DNA of 37,493 nucleotides from Lachnospiraceae bacterium (GCA_017470935.1 JAFUXG010000019.1:1-37493); one strand, 5' to 3'. Positions 26,181 to 36,127 are shown, numbered from the stretch's first letter. The notes: generated by a model from the sequence alone, not told the origin. A program made the numbers and translations.

Positions 26181-28186
26181 TTTTTATGCTCCTTGTTCAA
26201 CAGCTTGATTCCCACAGGAATACAGATAATCGCCAGCCCTATCATAACACCAATTACCGGTCTTGTCATCTCATCAGTATTAAGAGCCGGAATTTTATCC
26301 CCATAGTAGAGGAGAAATACCGAAAAACCATTGTTCATAAAATGCATAAGTCCGGAACATATAATGCTTTCAGACTGGTGAAATGCATAGGCAAGGGCAA
26401 TACCCAAAAGGGCTGTAGGAAGTAATCTAATGAGACTCATATGGCTTATCCCAAAAAGTACTGACACAATAAGAATGGCATACAAAAGCCTCATTTTGTT
26501 TTTAAATGCAGTAAGCAGGTATCCCCTAAACATCAGCTCCTCACAGACTGCCGGCGCAAGTGCAATAAGCAGCAGCGCACCCACAAAGGGAACACCGTCA
26601 AGAATATCCTCAAAGCCTGTTGTGACCACCTTATTCTTTCCGGGCATAAGATATGCAAGTATATTGGCTATTATAAGCACTGCCGAAGAGCTTCCTATAA
26701 TAAGAATAAATGAACCCAGCAGATGCCTAAGCTTCGGCACCTTGAAACCAAACACACGCTTCATATCCGCCTTTATGTATATGGCTGCAAGTATAGGCAG
26801 AAGACCGATGAAAAGCTGGGGAATAATCACACCCATAACAGGATTATCAAGACTCATTATCCCACCAAGATATACCATCAGAAGCAGCGCCACCACCAGG
26901 ATCAATAAGCCCTCCTGAATCGATGGTACACTTCCCTTTTTGATATTCTTTCTGCGTTCAAACAGCTTAATTCCGCTGATGGACTCACCAAACAGAATCG
27001 ACTCACTGTTATAAATCCTTGACAAGAACCATACCGAGATAAAGGCATATATAATATTTGAAAACAGCACTATCATAATAAGCTGAAAATCATATTTGAA
27101 CACCAGCAATGCCTTCATCAAGAGGCAGATATTTGCCACAGGAATAAGCGCTGTCCTTGATGTCAATTCAATGTTTGGAATAAAACCGATATATCCAGTA
27201 AGCATGACCACCAGTGTAACAGGCGTCACATAATTATTTGCCTCTTTAAAGCTCTTGGCAAATGCGCACACGCACATTACAACCGCGCTCATAAATAGTG
27301 CGAAAGCAATAACACAGACAACAGAAATTAGTATTGCAGGTATAAATGTGGATATATTAAATTCCCCTGCACCCTCTGTCAGGCTCTTGATGGTGGCAAA
27401 CATATAGGCAGCCACGCCTCCCATTGAAAGGGTATTAATAAACACCGACACAACAGAGATTGTCGCCACCGACAGAAACTTACTCATAATAAACTCCATA
27501 TTACCTATAGGAAGTGTCAAAAGCGTCTCTAACGTTCCCCTCTCCTTTTCTCCCGCTGTTGCATCTATCGCGGGATACATAGAGCCCATAAGAATAGCTG
27601 TTATCATAAGAAATGGAATAATACCTCCCAATATACTTCCTATGGAGCTTTCACTGCTGGACTGGTCTGTTGACTTTGAAATAACCGGATATAATACAGC
27701 CTGGACATCAAGACCGGAGGTCTTTGCATTTTCTTCTGCAACGTGCTTGGCGTAGCCGTCAATTTCTTCCTTTAACATTCCCTCTACAGAATTGGAATTG
27801 GTTACTGCTGAAAGGTAATGTATCTCATATGCCACCTGTCCCCCTGACACAGTGGCTGTGATGTATGCATCAATATTTTCATCCTCCAGATCCTTATCAG
27901 GATCATCAGATTCAACCGTCTCTATACTGTACTCCAGCTTGTCATCCTCACCATCGATCCAATTATTAAGGGCTATCCGGTCTTCATCTGACACATTGAC
28001 ATATGACACATGATAGGTCCTCTCCTGCTGTGACTGGGATATCATGGAAACCACCTGCATAACAATAAGAAATAAAAGTGGGTACAATATTACCGGCAGC
28101 ACCACCATTGTAAGTATAGTCTTTTTATCACGAAGAACATCCATGATCTCTTTCTTATATAAGGTCTTTAGCTTCTTATAATTCAT
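26177..28186 (-). CDS. ABC-2 (NatB-like) permease fused to CPBP intramembrane protease
   Basis: The 669-residue protein begins as a NatB-like ABC-2 permease (YKKEIMDVLRDKKTILTMVVLPVILYP, then a long extracellular loop and TM helices with AGEKERGTLETLLTLPIG). Its C-terminal third has the CPBP/Abi motifs: the EE pair in EELMFRG near residue 550, then FGISH and HFMNN. The fusion of ABC permease with CPBP protease is known in Clostridia, so it is not an assembly error. The ATG at 28186 follows GGAGGTGACGAGG. It overlaps the ATPase stop. Confidence 0.9.
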   Translation of the reverse strand: MNYKKLKTLYKKEIMDVLRDKKTILTMVVLPVILYPLLFLIVMQVVSMISQSQQERTYHVSYVNVSDEDRIALNNWIDGEDDKLEYSIETVESDDPDKDLEDENIDAYITATVSGGQVAYEIHYLSAVTNSNSVEGMLKEEIDGYAKHVAEENAKTSGLDVQAVLYPVISKSTDQSSSESSIGSILGGIIPFLMITAILMGSMYPAIDATAGEKERGTLETLLTLPIGNMEFIMSKFLSVATISVVSVFINTLSMGGVAAYMFATIKSLTEGAGEFNISTFIPAILISVVCVIAFALFMSAVVMCVCAFAKSFKEANNYVTPVTLVVMLTGYIGFIPNIELTSRTALIPVANICLLMKALLVFKYDFQLIMIVLFSNIIYAFISVWFLSRIYNSESILFGESISGIKLFERRKNIKKGSVPSIQEGLLILVVALLLMVYLGGIMSLDNPVMGVIIPQLFIGLLPILAAIYIKADMKRVFGFKVPKLRHLLGSFILIIGSSSAVLIIANILAYLMPGKNKVVTTGFEDILDGVPFVGALLLIALAPAVCEELMFRGYLLTAFKNKMRLLYAILIVSVLFGISHMSLIRLLPTALLGIALAYAFHQSESIICSGLMHFMNNGFSVFLLYYGDKIPALNTDEMTRPVIGVMIGLAIICIPVGIKLLNKEHKK

Positions 28187-28943
28187 CCTCGTCACCTCCT
28201 TCTACAAGTGCAAAGAAGGTATCACGCAGATTACCTGTTCCCGTCTTAACCCTGAGCTCCTCCGGTGTTCCGGTAGCAATTACATGACCCTTGTTGATCA
28301 TGACTATCCTATCACACAAAAATTCTGCTTCCTCCATATAGTGGGTGGAATAAAGAACACTCTTACCCCTTTGTTTTTCCTGCTTCATAAAATCTATAAT
28401 TGCCTTTGAGCTTATTATATCAAGTCCTAAGGTAGGCTCATCAAATATGTAAATGTCAGGATCATGCACAAGGCATCTGGCAATTGAGGTCCGCTGCTTC
28501 TGGCCTGTGGAAAGCTTCTCCACACGATTGTCAATGAACTCTTCCATCTTCAAAATATCATTAGTCTTTTCAATTTTCTCCGTCATTTCTTCCTTTGTAA
28601 AACCATACAGCTCTCCAAAAAGACTCAGGGTTTCCCTCACAGTAAATCTTCCATAAAGCTTCGTGTTCTCAGAAAGATAGCCAATATGCTTCTTCAGGTC
28701 TGCTTTATCCCTTATCTCATTATCACCTTTATCCCTGATCACAACATGCCCCTCCGTGGGCTCCATCAAGGAGCCGAGCATTCTGAGCAGAGTGGTCTTT
28801 CCGGCACCATTAGGTCCCAATATCCCCAATATCTCACCGGGATTAGCCTTGAAGCTTATATGATCCACCGCATAGAATTCTTCCTTTTGTCCCTTCTTCA
28901 AGGTCCTGACAAATTGTTTTGTAAGACCAACAGATTCGATCAT
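28176..28943 (-). CDS. ABC transporter ATP-binding protein (NatA-like)
   Basis: The 255-residue protein has Walker A (GPNGAGKTT), the signature (LSTGQKQR), Walker B (DIYIFDEP) and the H-loop (STHYMEEAE). It energises the fused permease encoded 10 nt overlapping downstream. Similarity to NatA, a sodium exporter ATPase, is typical of this group. The substrate is unproven. AAAGGAG precedes the ATG. Confidence 0.95.
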   Translation of the reverse strand: MIESVGLTKQFVRTLKKGQKEEFYAVDHISFKANPGEILGILGPNGAGKTTLLRMLGSLMEPTEGHVVIRDKGDNEIRDKADLKKHIGYLSENTKLYGRFTVRETLSLFGELYGFTKEEMTEKIEKTNDILKMEEFIDNRVEKLSTGQKQRTSIARCLVHDPDIYIFDEPTLGLDIISSKAIIDFMKQEKQRGKSVLYSTHYMEEAEFLCDRIVMINKGHVIATGTPEELRVKTGTGNLRDTFFALVEGGDEDEL

Positions 28944-28986
28944 GTGTTACTCCTTTCCGATAAAAGTGTACTAAACAGTAATACAT

Positions 28987-30024
28987 CTATATGTTCCGCA
29001 CTGAAATCAACAGGCAGAATAGCCACCCAAGTATTATCCATATATTGATAGGTCTGGCGCCATCAGTCGCCCCTTCCCTCTTTGCGCATATCGTTTCCCA
29101 TGTAAGCTCTCTGCCATTCAGAACTGCGATCTGCTTAATGAGTACGACTGTCAGAAACAGCCCTCCCGCTGCCAGGGGCAGGAAGAATTTCAGTGATGAC
29201 ATAAGCTCAGCATTTGTGGGCGTTTTATCAAGCAGCTCCTGAATGCTGAGATTACCCTCCTCAACCCCCATCTCCTTCAGCTTTGAAAGCAAGGCAGGAA
29301 GAAGAAAAAGATATCCTGTATTGACAGCATTAAATAGCATATGCAGTATCATCGTAGAGGTGAGAGAGCCTGTTGCCTCCACCAGAAATGCAAATATTAT
29401 TCCCAGATAAACTGCATATAGCATCTGATTAAAATTAAGGTGCATAAGTCCAAAGGACAATGCACTTATTATAACTCCCACAAGAACGGAATATTTTCTG
29501 AATGCCGAGAATATGATTCCCCTGTATATTGTTTCCTCAACAAATCCGGGAAGACATCCAACTATAATAATTGCAAGCCACGCAGGGACATTCTCTGTGA
29601 TCTCAAATATTGCCTGACTTGCCCTATTGCTTGTAAAGAACTGGCTGACTACATTAAGGCAGTTTGCCATAGGCGAAGCACATATAAGCACTAAAACAGA
29701 AAGAAAGAATGATGACAGCTTATAGCTTCTCACACAGAGATCATTCCTAAAGCTCTTCCTTCTTATGACAATATAAATGAGGGCAGCAGCCAAAAGATAC
29801 CCCTGCGTCATCAAAACCGAAATAAGTGTTTCCTTCTCAGCAGGAAACATATCCTGAACAGCGTATATCAGCAGTGCCATAGGGATTTCCAATATCATGA
29901 GAAGGAAAAAGAACAGCCCTGCAAGCTTCATATCCTTACGGGAATCATTTCTTACTTCTCCATTTAAATTGTATGAATGAGGTATTTCTTCATAATCGTA
30001 TAAATCATCCTGGTCCATAATCAT
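28987..30024 (-). CDS. CPBP family intramembrane metalloprotease
   Basis: The 345-residue protein is multi-helical and has the CPBP signature: EETIYRG with the EE pair at residues 163-164, FGLMHLNFNQ and HMLFNAVN. The N-terminal 35 residues are hydrophilic. CPBP proteins are linked to CAAX-like processing or bacteriocin self-immunity; which applies here is unknown. The gene is 43 nt upstream of the ABC ATPase. With the fused second CPBP domain downstream, this locus holds two such proteases. Confidence 0.9.
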   Translation of the reverse strand: MIMDQDDLYDYEEIPHSYNLNGEVRNDSRKDMKLAGLFFFLLMILEIPMALLIYAVQDMFPAEKETLISVLMTQGYLLAAALIYIVIRRKSFRNDLCVRSYKLSSFFLSVLVLICASPMANCLNVVSQFFTSNRASQAIFEITENVPAWLAIIIVGCLPGFVEETIYRGIIFSAFRKYSVLVGVIISALSFGLMHLNFNQMLYAVYLGIIFAFLVEATGSLTSTMILHMLFNAVNTGYLFLLPALLSKLKEMGVEEGNLSIQELLDKTPTNAELMSSLKFFLPLAAGGLFLTVVLIKQIAVLNGRELTWETICAKREGATDGARPINIWIILGWLFCLLISVRNI

Positions 30025-30107
30025 TAATCCTCAACTTAGTTATAATATATCATAGGTTTCACAATTACACTTTTCCAAACGCAATGGCATAAAAATCCCA
30101 GGACATA

Positions 30108-30488
30108 TTATTTTTTGATTGCAATTGCTTCCATCTCAATAAGCACATCCTTAGGAAGTCTAGCCACCTCCACACATGAACGTGCAGGAAATGCACCTGT
30201 GAAATATGTGGCATATATTTCATTTAACGCAGCAAAATCATTCATGTCCTTGATAAATACTGTGGTCTTGACCACATCCTCACATGAGGAGCCTGCGGCC
30301 TCAAGAAGTGCCTTCATGCTGTCAAATACTCTTGTTGCCTGTACCTTGATGTCACCATTTACAACCTCACCTGTTGCGGGATCGATTGGTACAACACCTG
30401 ATGTGTATACCATTCCGCCTGCCTCGATTGCCTGTGAATAAGGTCCTATTGCCTGTGGTGCCTTGTCTGTCTTGATTACATTTTTCAT
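30108..30488 (-). CDS. ridA: RidA family reactive intermediate deaminase
   Basis: RidA hydrolyses reactive enamine/imine intermediates released by PLP enzymes such as threonine dehydratase. The 126-residue protein is of normal size. It has the family start [13 protein letters not shown], the conserved [10 protein letters not shown], and the signature ending [23 protein letters not shown] with the substrate-binding arginine. GGAGG precedes the ATG. Confidence 0.94.
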   Translation of the reverse strand: MKNVIKTDKAPQAIGPYSQAIEAGGMVYTSGVVPIDPATGEVVNGDIKVQATRVFDSMKALLEAAGSSCEDVVKTTVFIKDMNDFAALNEIYATYFTGAFPARSCVEVARLPKDVLIEMEAIAIKK

Positions 30489-30622
30489 AATATTTGTCCT
30501 CCAATATATTTTTTAATTAATAGCTTGCATTTAATTCTACAACGCTATTATATATCTCCTATCAATATAAGAGAAATTATTTATATATAACTTCCATCCA
30601 CATATTCTTTACAGGAGATAAT

Positions 30623-31456
30623 CTACTTAGTCACAATAGAGTGCTCATGTATCTCAATCCTGCCTTCCTTAAGCAGCCTTCCCACCGCCCGCTTAAATGC
30701 TGCCTTGGAAAGCCCAAGCTCTCTCTCAATAAGCTCCGGAGATGCTTTGTCATTAAAGGGAAGTACCCCGTCAAAGGACAATATCGCCTGATATACCATC
30801 TCACTGTCCTCCTCCATCTGCTGATAAGAAAGCTTCGATATTGACAGATTGAGTTTGCCGTCCTCTCTAACCTCGGTAACACGCATTGTCATGGTATCAC
30901 CAACATTAACCCTCTTATGTAAGTCCTGCTTTGGAATAAGCCCCTGGTACTTGTCATCAACTGCCACAAAAGCACCCATCCTATCACTGATCTCGTATAT
31001 ATATCCTTGTACGGAATCACCCTTTTTGTACGTGGAATCAGAGGATAAATGATCATATAGCTTCATGGAAACACAAGGCCGGCTGCTCTTATCCATATAC
31101 ATATATACAAGATATTCTCTGCCTTCCTTGACCTTTCCCGTCATCTCCTTGAAGGGAAGAAGGATATCCTTCTCTAAGCCCCAATCCATGAATGCACCTA
31201 TCTTAGATACATCCGCACATTTTAACCTCTTAATCTCTCCTATGGTGATAAGGGGGGTATTTGTAGTAGCAATAGGGCGATCCTTAGAATCCAGATACAC
31301 AAACACCTCTATACTTCCACCTGCCTTCAGACCCTCCGGCACCTGCTTTCTTGGAAGAAGCACCGCATCATCATCACCCTCATGCTGCGCTAAATATATT
31401 CCAAAATCCTTGCTTCTTACAACCTGTAAGGTCTGCCATTTTCCTATCTCTACCAT
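30623..31456 (-). CDS. CvfB-like S1 RNA-binding protein
   Basis: The 277-residue protein contains repeated S1-type OB folds (QVVRSKDFGIYLA; KIGAFMDWGLEKDILLP; YKKGDSVQGYIYEISDRMGAFVAV) and ends with a winged-helix-like segment (LSKAAFKRAVGRLLKEGRIEI). This is the CvfB layout of Firmicutes, an RNA-binding protein tied to virulence gene expression in Staphylococcus. The role in this organism is unknown. GGAAGG precedes the ATG. Confidence 0.88.
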   Translation of the reverse strand: MVEIGKWQTLQVVRSKDFGIYLAQHEGDDDAVLLPRKQVPEGLKAGGSIEVFVYLDSKDRPIATTNTPLITIGEIKRLKCADVSKIGAFMDWGLEKDILLPFKEMTGKVKEGREYLVYMYMDKSSRPCVSMKLYDHLSSDSTYKKGDSVQGYIYEISDRMGAFVAVDDKYQGLIPKQDLHKRVNVGDTMTMRVTEVREDGKLNLSISKLSYQQMEEDSEMVYQAILSFDGVLPFNDKASPELIERELGLSKAAFKRAVGRLLKEGRIEIHEHSIVTK

Positions 31457-31536
31457 TTATTATTAACCTTCCATATCTTTATATTCTTAACTACATCAGG
31501 AACAGTCAATATCAGTGAACCATTACCATCTTAAAT

Positions 31537-32289
31537 TCACTCAGTAATTTCCACCAGTACATATGGACTGCCTTCGGGATCATTTAACACCACCTGGGTA
31601 ATGCCGTCATTCATGTAAACAACCGGATACATTACATCCCCAAGCACTGCTGCTTTTCTATAATCCACCCGCATTTTCTTAATGTCTCCCACATCTATCA
31701 GATCAAGTGCTTCAGAAACGTATCGACCGTTATTAACGTGATTGTTGGAATCTAAGAAGGATTTCTTAACATAGATTCCGGAAGAATTATTAACCGCAGT
31801 TAAATTCTTATCATAGGGAGGCTTTTTCTCTTCAACACGATATTCCTCTCCAAGCTGTTTGATCTTTCTCGGTGCATACTCCATATCTATTGCAGGCTCA
31901 ATATCATAGCCCTTCATGTCTTCCTCTGACGGCTTCATAGGCATCATCCTTGAAAGATCCATAAATATCCATATAGAATTAGCCCTTACAAGCTGTGCAC
32001 CTGTATTGTCTAATATATCGAAATTTCGATAGCCGTACAAGCTTTTGAAATCATGAGGCCATGTGCGCACTGTAACATGCTCCTGATATTCAGGGAAACG
32101 TATCACCTCTATCTGCCAGCTTGAGAGAAACCATGCTCTTTTAGTCCCGGCAACATGCTCTATCCCCCTTCCCACACTTTCAGAATGAGCCAGTGTGCAA
32201 TCCTGAAGATAGTGGACAATACCTGCCATATCCATTGTAATATTACTTCCAACCTGTGAGTAGGTCACAGTCCTTTTCATTTCAAACAT
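31537..32289 (-). CDS. Acyl-ACP thioesterase
   Basis: The 250-residue protein has the double hot-dog fold of FatA/FatB-type acyl-ACP thioesterases, which release free fatty acids from acyl-ACP. The first half has VGSNITMDMAGIVHYLQDC and the second has the catalytic block DSNNHVNNGRYVSEALD, with the conserved Asn and His. Its ATG overlaps the stop of the upstream peptidase by one base (TAATG). Gut anaerobes often carry this enzyme. Confidence 0.92.
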   Translation of the reverse strand: MFEMKRTVTYSQVGSNITMDMAGIVHYLQDCTLAHSESVGRGIEHVAGTKRAWFLSSWQIEVIRFPEYQEHVTVRTWPHDFKSLYGYRNFDILDNTGAQLVRANSIWIFMDLSRMMPMKPSEEDMKGYDIEPAIDMEYAPRKIKQLGEEYRVEEKKPPYDKNLTAVNNSSGIYVKKSFLDSNNHVNNGRYVSEALDLIDVGDIKKMRVDYRKAAVLGDVMYPVVYMNDGITQVVLNDPEGSPYVLVEITE

Positions 32290-34505
32290 TACTTTATATA
32301 TCCTTCCTCATCAAATGAATATGAATCGCCGTCAATATCCTCTGTAGTATTTTTAAAATAGCTTCCATCAGCCCTCTTATACCGCCATCCTTTGTCATCC
32401 TTCTTAAAGCCCTCTATGGACACTCCATTCTGGACAGAAGCAGGTTTAAGAGTATCTCTTACATCATTGTCCTGAAAATGCCACCATTCACTGGTTATCA
32501 TGGAAAACCCGCAGGGCATCATAATATTTTTCAATGTATTCGCGTTGTCGTTATTGGCTGCCTGTACAGAATGATAGCTCAGATCGTGCATGGCTGACTG
32601 CATGACAAGCTCCTCTCCCGTATCAATATCCTCTATAGTCATATCCATGGCAATGCCCAGATTATGCATAGAGCCGCTTGCAGCCAAAAAGGCTCCCAGA
32701 TTGTAGGCTCCGTCATTCAGCATCACCTTAGCGTAGGTGTTTTCGTTGTACACCACCTTTGCTTCCGTGCTTTTCTTTTTGGCTTTGGATGCTTTCTTCC
32801 TTTTTTTGCTCTTTTTGCTGTCCTTATCCTCGTCCTTTTTCTCCTCTGTTAAAGGCTCCGCCTTCTTGAGATTTGAAAGGCTTAAAACCCCTGCGCTCTT
32901 GCCACTCCTATACTCAGAAAGGGTAATTCTTGAAAAGCCATATTCCGGCACAACATAATTAAGAGCCTCATACGACAGATCATATATGGAACGTGTAGCC
33001 ACATAAGGCCTGAAGGAATCGTATATCTTTATAACATAGCCCTGCTTTCTTGCTTCCTCCGCTGCAGGAACAAGCTTTTTCGCAACAGGATAGAGCAGGG
33101 GCACAAGAAATGTTCCGTCATCAAGAAGGACATTTTCATAACCCTTTACAACAGTACCTGACACTGCGGGAATCCCATAGGTGTGGGCGCAATATATGGA
33201 GCAATAGCTGTTGGTAATATCATATCTGCACAAATCACCTATATAATCGGGAAGGTTGATCATACATTTATTCGAATCGATATATCCCTTAATGCTGTCA
33301 TCATCCGCACCTGTCTGAATCAGAAACCTTCCGTCCTTCTCCTCAAGAGCTGTAACACACTGAAGCACCCCAATGGTACCAACACTGTCATCACCTGTGC
33401 TATCCTTATATATGCTAAGCTCCTGTGTCGGCCACACGCTGGAATATTCGGCACTTGGACCGGTATGTATGTCTACCTCCGAAATGCGATCCTCATCTTT
33501 GATATCTGTCGGCGTCCCAACTGCCTCTATCCTATATCTGTAGTCCCTGCAGGGCTCTAGCTTATCTGTTTCATAAGTCCTGTCATCATTTAAGGAGTAT
33601 TCCCGAAGCTTCTGCCAGTCCTTGCTGCTGTCATCCCAGCATGACACCTTATATCCCTCTCCCTTAGTCTCATTCCATGTTAAAATATATCTGTTTTTTC
33701 CGTCATCATTAAGGGTTACATTGATCTTATCCGTAAGGAAATCCTCTCTATCAAGAACAGCATTACCATAGCCTATTATCAATCTGTTTTCCGCACTCTT
33801 ACAGGTCACTGTAAATGTGTACCTTTCCCCCGGTTGTGGCATTGGCAGTGTATCACCGCCAAATTCCTCCACAAAAGCTATCTCTCCATCATCCTTAGCT
33901 GCTTCATCCAAAACAATCTTATCTGATATTTCATTTTCAGTAGTTACTGAATAATCAAGCCGGTATATACCCGGGATGACCCGGTCACAGGTAAAGGATA
34001 TTTTATTATCCGGGACATCAACCTCATAATCCATTTCAAAAGCAGCCGTATCAGAAGGAATATACTTTGCAACAATAGGCGCCTTACCCTTCCTTCCAAT
34101 ATCAATACCAAAAATACTTATGATTTTTTTTGTATTGATATAGATTGTCTTTGGACTGTCAAATATAATGTCAGACGGCAATTTAAGACTATATTCAGAA
34201 GCCTTACCGGAATCTGTATCGCCATAGTCCCACCATTTATAATTAAATGAGTATATAGGCTCTTCAGAAAGAGCCTTGTCACCAGCCCCCTCATACACCT
34301 TGACAATGTATTCCACATCTCTTTTATTACTCAAATTATCCCAGGACAACATGAAGGCTCCGTCATTATAAGACATTGTCACCATGTCACCCTGGGAAAA
34401 GCCTGCGCTTTGGAGCCTCACAAAGTAAAGATAACAAAATGCAGACAAAAACACTACTATAATTGTTAATAATACTATAAATGCTGTCCTATTCTTACTA
34501 TTCAT
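32289..34505 (-). CDS. Membrane-anchored VanX-type D-Ala-D-Ala dipeptidase family protein
   Basis: The 738-residue protein has an N-terminal membrane anchor (about 8-28), three beta-rich Fn3-like domains (about 40-350), an SH3-like domain (355-415) and an M15D peptidase domain. The catalytic positions are R499 (SFRPY), H614 and D621 (SMHNLGIAMD), E673 and H676 (SEWWHF). The C-terminus (706-738) has a single cell-wall/glucan-binding-like repeat. A lysine-rich stretch (553-583) interrupts the peptidase domain. The start lacks a strong SD, so the exact N-terminus is less sure. No vanHA genes are nearby, so a housekeeping wall role is likelier than glycopeptide resistance. Confidence 0.88.
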   Translation of the reverse strand: MNSKNRTAFIVLLTIIVVFLSAFCYLYFVRLQSAGFSQGDMVTMSYNDGAFMLSWDNLSNKRDVEYIVKVYEGAGDKALSEEPIYSFNYKWWDYGDTDSGKASEYSLKLPSDIIFDSPKTIYINTKKIISIFGIDIGRKGKAPIVAKYIPSDTAAFEMDYEVDVPDNKISFTCDRVIPGIYRLDYSVTTENEISDKIVLDEAAKDDGEIAFVEEFGGDTLPMPQPGERYTFTVTCKSAENRLIIGYGNAVLDREDFLTDKINVTLNDDGKNRYILTWNETKGEGYKVSCWDDSSKDWQKLREYSLNDDRTYETDKLEPCRDYRYRIEAVGTPTDIKDEDRISEVDIHTGPSAEYSSVWPTQELSIYKDSTGDDSVGTIGVLQCVTALEEKDGRFLIQTGADDDSIKGYIDSNKCMINLPDYIGDLCRYDITNSYCSIYCAHTYGIPAVSGTVVKGYENVLLDDGTFLVPLLYPVAKKLVPAAEEARKQGYVIKIYDSFRPYVATRSIYDLSYEALNYVVPEYGFSRITLSEYRSGKSAGVLSLSNLKKAEPLTEEKKDEDKDSKKSKKRKKASKAKKKSTEAKVVYNENTYAKVMLNDGAYNLGAFLAASGSMHNLGIAMDMTIEDIDTGEELVMQSAMHDLSYHSVQAANNDNANTLKNIMMPCGFSMITSEWWHFQDNDVRDTLKPASVQNGVSIEGFKKDDKGWRYKRADGSYFKNTTEDIDGDSYSFDEEGYIK

Positions 34506-34579
34506 AACAAACCTGATCCAACTATTTACAAAGTGCCTTCAAATACCTGTTGTAGTGAAGTGTGGGAGCTTTTATTGTC

Positions 34580-34608
34580 ATTATACACGTTTAAAACAAA
34601 AAAACAAC
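34580..34608 (-). promoter_or_regulatory. Possible promoter of the VanX-type gene
   Basis: On the minus strand TATAAT (34580-34585) is preceded after 16 nt by TTGTTT, a weak -35. It is ~75 nt upstream of the start. Confidence 0.45.
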
Positions 34609-34627
34609 TGTTAATAATTCTTTCAAG

Positions 34628-34673
34628 CATCACAAAAGCCCCAGTGAATTCTCACCGGGGCTATAATCAGCCG
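34628..34673 (-). terminator. Direct repeat A / terminator after the RNase H-like gene
   Basis: On the minus strand AGCCCCGGTGA pairs with TCACTGGGGCT (one G-U) across a 4-nt loop and is followed by TTTTG. The 46-bp sequence recurs at 36544-36589 with five differences and in the same orientation. Confidence 0.85.
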
Positions 34674-34729
34674 TAGTTCATATGTACTGCGTGCCAGCGG
34701 CACACGTTTAGCACTGACTGCCGCCGACA

Positions 34730-36067
34730 TTAGTCGGATACCATGTCAGCAAAGGATGTAGACCGAGCCTTGCGCCCCGCTTGTTCGCTTTGCCGCTTCT
34801 CATCAAACAATTGTTTTATATCATCAAGCTCCTTTTCAAGTCCGGCTACCTTTTTCTTTAGTTCATTATATTCATTACACTGCCAAATAATCTTTTTCAT
34901 AACAGATGCGGGCACATCAATGAAGGCTCTCTCTCTTCCTATTGCATCTGCAACAGTGTTATCCTCTCTATTAATGGCTTTCACCACAACACTTTTGAAT
35001 TGCTTTGCAAGATATTGATTAGTTATATTCAGATACCATCTGTCCTTAGCCGCGTCATTATCTGTATATATAATAACATCATCATGAAAATTATTATTGT
35101 AAGCAAGCTTAAAAAGAACCGTACTTATAGCCTCAATAGCTGTACGATTGGGACTGCTTGTGTCGGTAAACAGGCAAGCATTTTTCATACATATATTGGC
35201 ACAATTAATCTCCTTTTCAGAATTCAAAAAACCTCTACAAATAACATAACTATAGCTTGCCTGCTTATTGCCTGCTTTGTAATCCCAATTTTTTGCAGGA
35301 TTATCTCTAATCGACTCATCAATAAAAGCAGTCATGCAGCTATGCCTTCCGGCAATTGCCCTGATAGCATTTTTACCTGAAACTGCTGCCGTTTTGGTCC
35401 CTTTATCATTTATTAAATTAGTAACACACCGGCAGGGAGCATACCCCATGTTCTCTATCTTATTAATTGATACAGCCATGAGCCTTCTTCCCATACAGTA
35501 CCGGCAACCGGCAATATGGTATTTCTTACCTGTATTTGTAATATATATATTGCGATCCTCTTCAGTAACAATCGTATATTCTGTATCAGATAGTGCCCGT
35601 TCCATAACCCAATGTATTGTGTGGCTTAATAGCTGTCTTACATTAGCTTCATCATCCAGTATCTTTATTAAATCAATTCTGCCACCATCATGTTCGTTAA
35701 ACCTGAACTGCCTGACAAATTCAGACTCCCAACAAGCCATTATACGAAGCAGCCTATCAACATCATTCTGTATAGATTGATCAACAATTTCCGGAGCAGA
35801 TATAGAGTACTCCACATACTGCCTATAAACCACTTTGCCCTTATTCACCAGCTTACTACACTCCGACATTGTCGCCACATTACCGGCTAATTGATGGTAT
35901 ACTTTGATTGCACGATTTTGCAGATCATTTCTTACTGCAAGCTTTTTTTCAAATGCTTGTGGAACAACTTTAGCTTTAGCCACCTCCGGATACCTTCTAT
36001 ATGCATCTAATATAGCAGCGTAATCCTTTGATTTATTATTATATGTTCTTTTCTCTGTATTTTCCAT
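34730..36067 (-). CDS. RNase H-fold protein with His/Cys metal motif and coiled coil
   Basis: I do not recognise this 445-residue protein as a named family. Residues 1-170 are helical and lack known motifs. Residues 184-214 hold H184, C188, C191, C212 and C214 in YHIAGCRYCMGRR and GYAPCRC, which resembles the Ada-like zinc-binding fold. Residues 245-380 look like an RNase H domain of the RVT_3 type: D250 (AFIDES), E312 (TAIEAIS), D336 (IIYTDND) and D374 (REDNTVADAIG) match the DEDD positions. Residues 399-425 form a coiled coil. AAAGGAG precedes the ATG. A basic 64-residue protein is encoded 90 nt upstream. It may act on RNA-DNA hybrids, but this is inferred. Confidence 0.8.
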   Translation of the reverse strand: MENTEKRTYNNKSKDYAAILDAYRRYPEVAKAKVVPQAFEKKLAVRNDLQNRAIKVYHQLAGNVATMSECSKLVNKGKVVYRQYVEYSISAPEIVDQSIQNDVDRLLRIMACWESEFVRQFRFNEHDGGRIDLIKILDDEANVRQLLSHTIHWVMERALSDTEYTIVTEEDRNIYITNTGKKYHIAGCRYCMGRRLMAVSINKIENMGYAPCRCVTNLINDKGTKTAAVSGKNAIRAIAGRHSCMTAFIDESIRDNPAKNWDYKAGNKQASYSYVICRGFLNSEKEINCANICMKNACLFTDTSSPNRTAIEAISTVLFKLAYNNNFHDDVIIYTDNDAAKDRWYLNITNQYLAKQFKSVVVKAINREDNTVADAIGRERAFIDVPASVMKKIIWQCNEYNELKKKVAGLEKELDDIKQLFDEKRQSEQAGRKARSTSFADMVSD

Positions 36068-36100
36068 AGTTCATCTCCTTTATGATTCAATCACATCCAT

Positions 36101-36127
36101 GCAGAAGATTTTGCGACATGCTTCTGC
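36101..36127. other. Hairpin between the small ORF and the RNase H-like gene
   Basis: GCAGAAG and CTTCTGC pair across a 13-nt loop in the 90-nt spacer. No T-run follows, so it is not an obvious terminator; it may affect coupling or mRNA stability. Confidence 0.45.

Noticed and set aside
32289-34505. Vancomycin-resistance vanX
   Set aside because: The catalytic residues fit the family, but there is no vanH/vanA or two-component pair, and the large anchored architecture differs from VanX.
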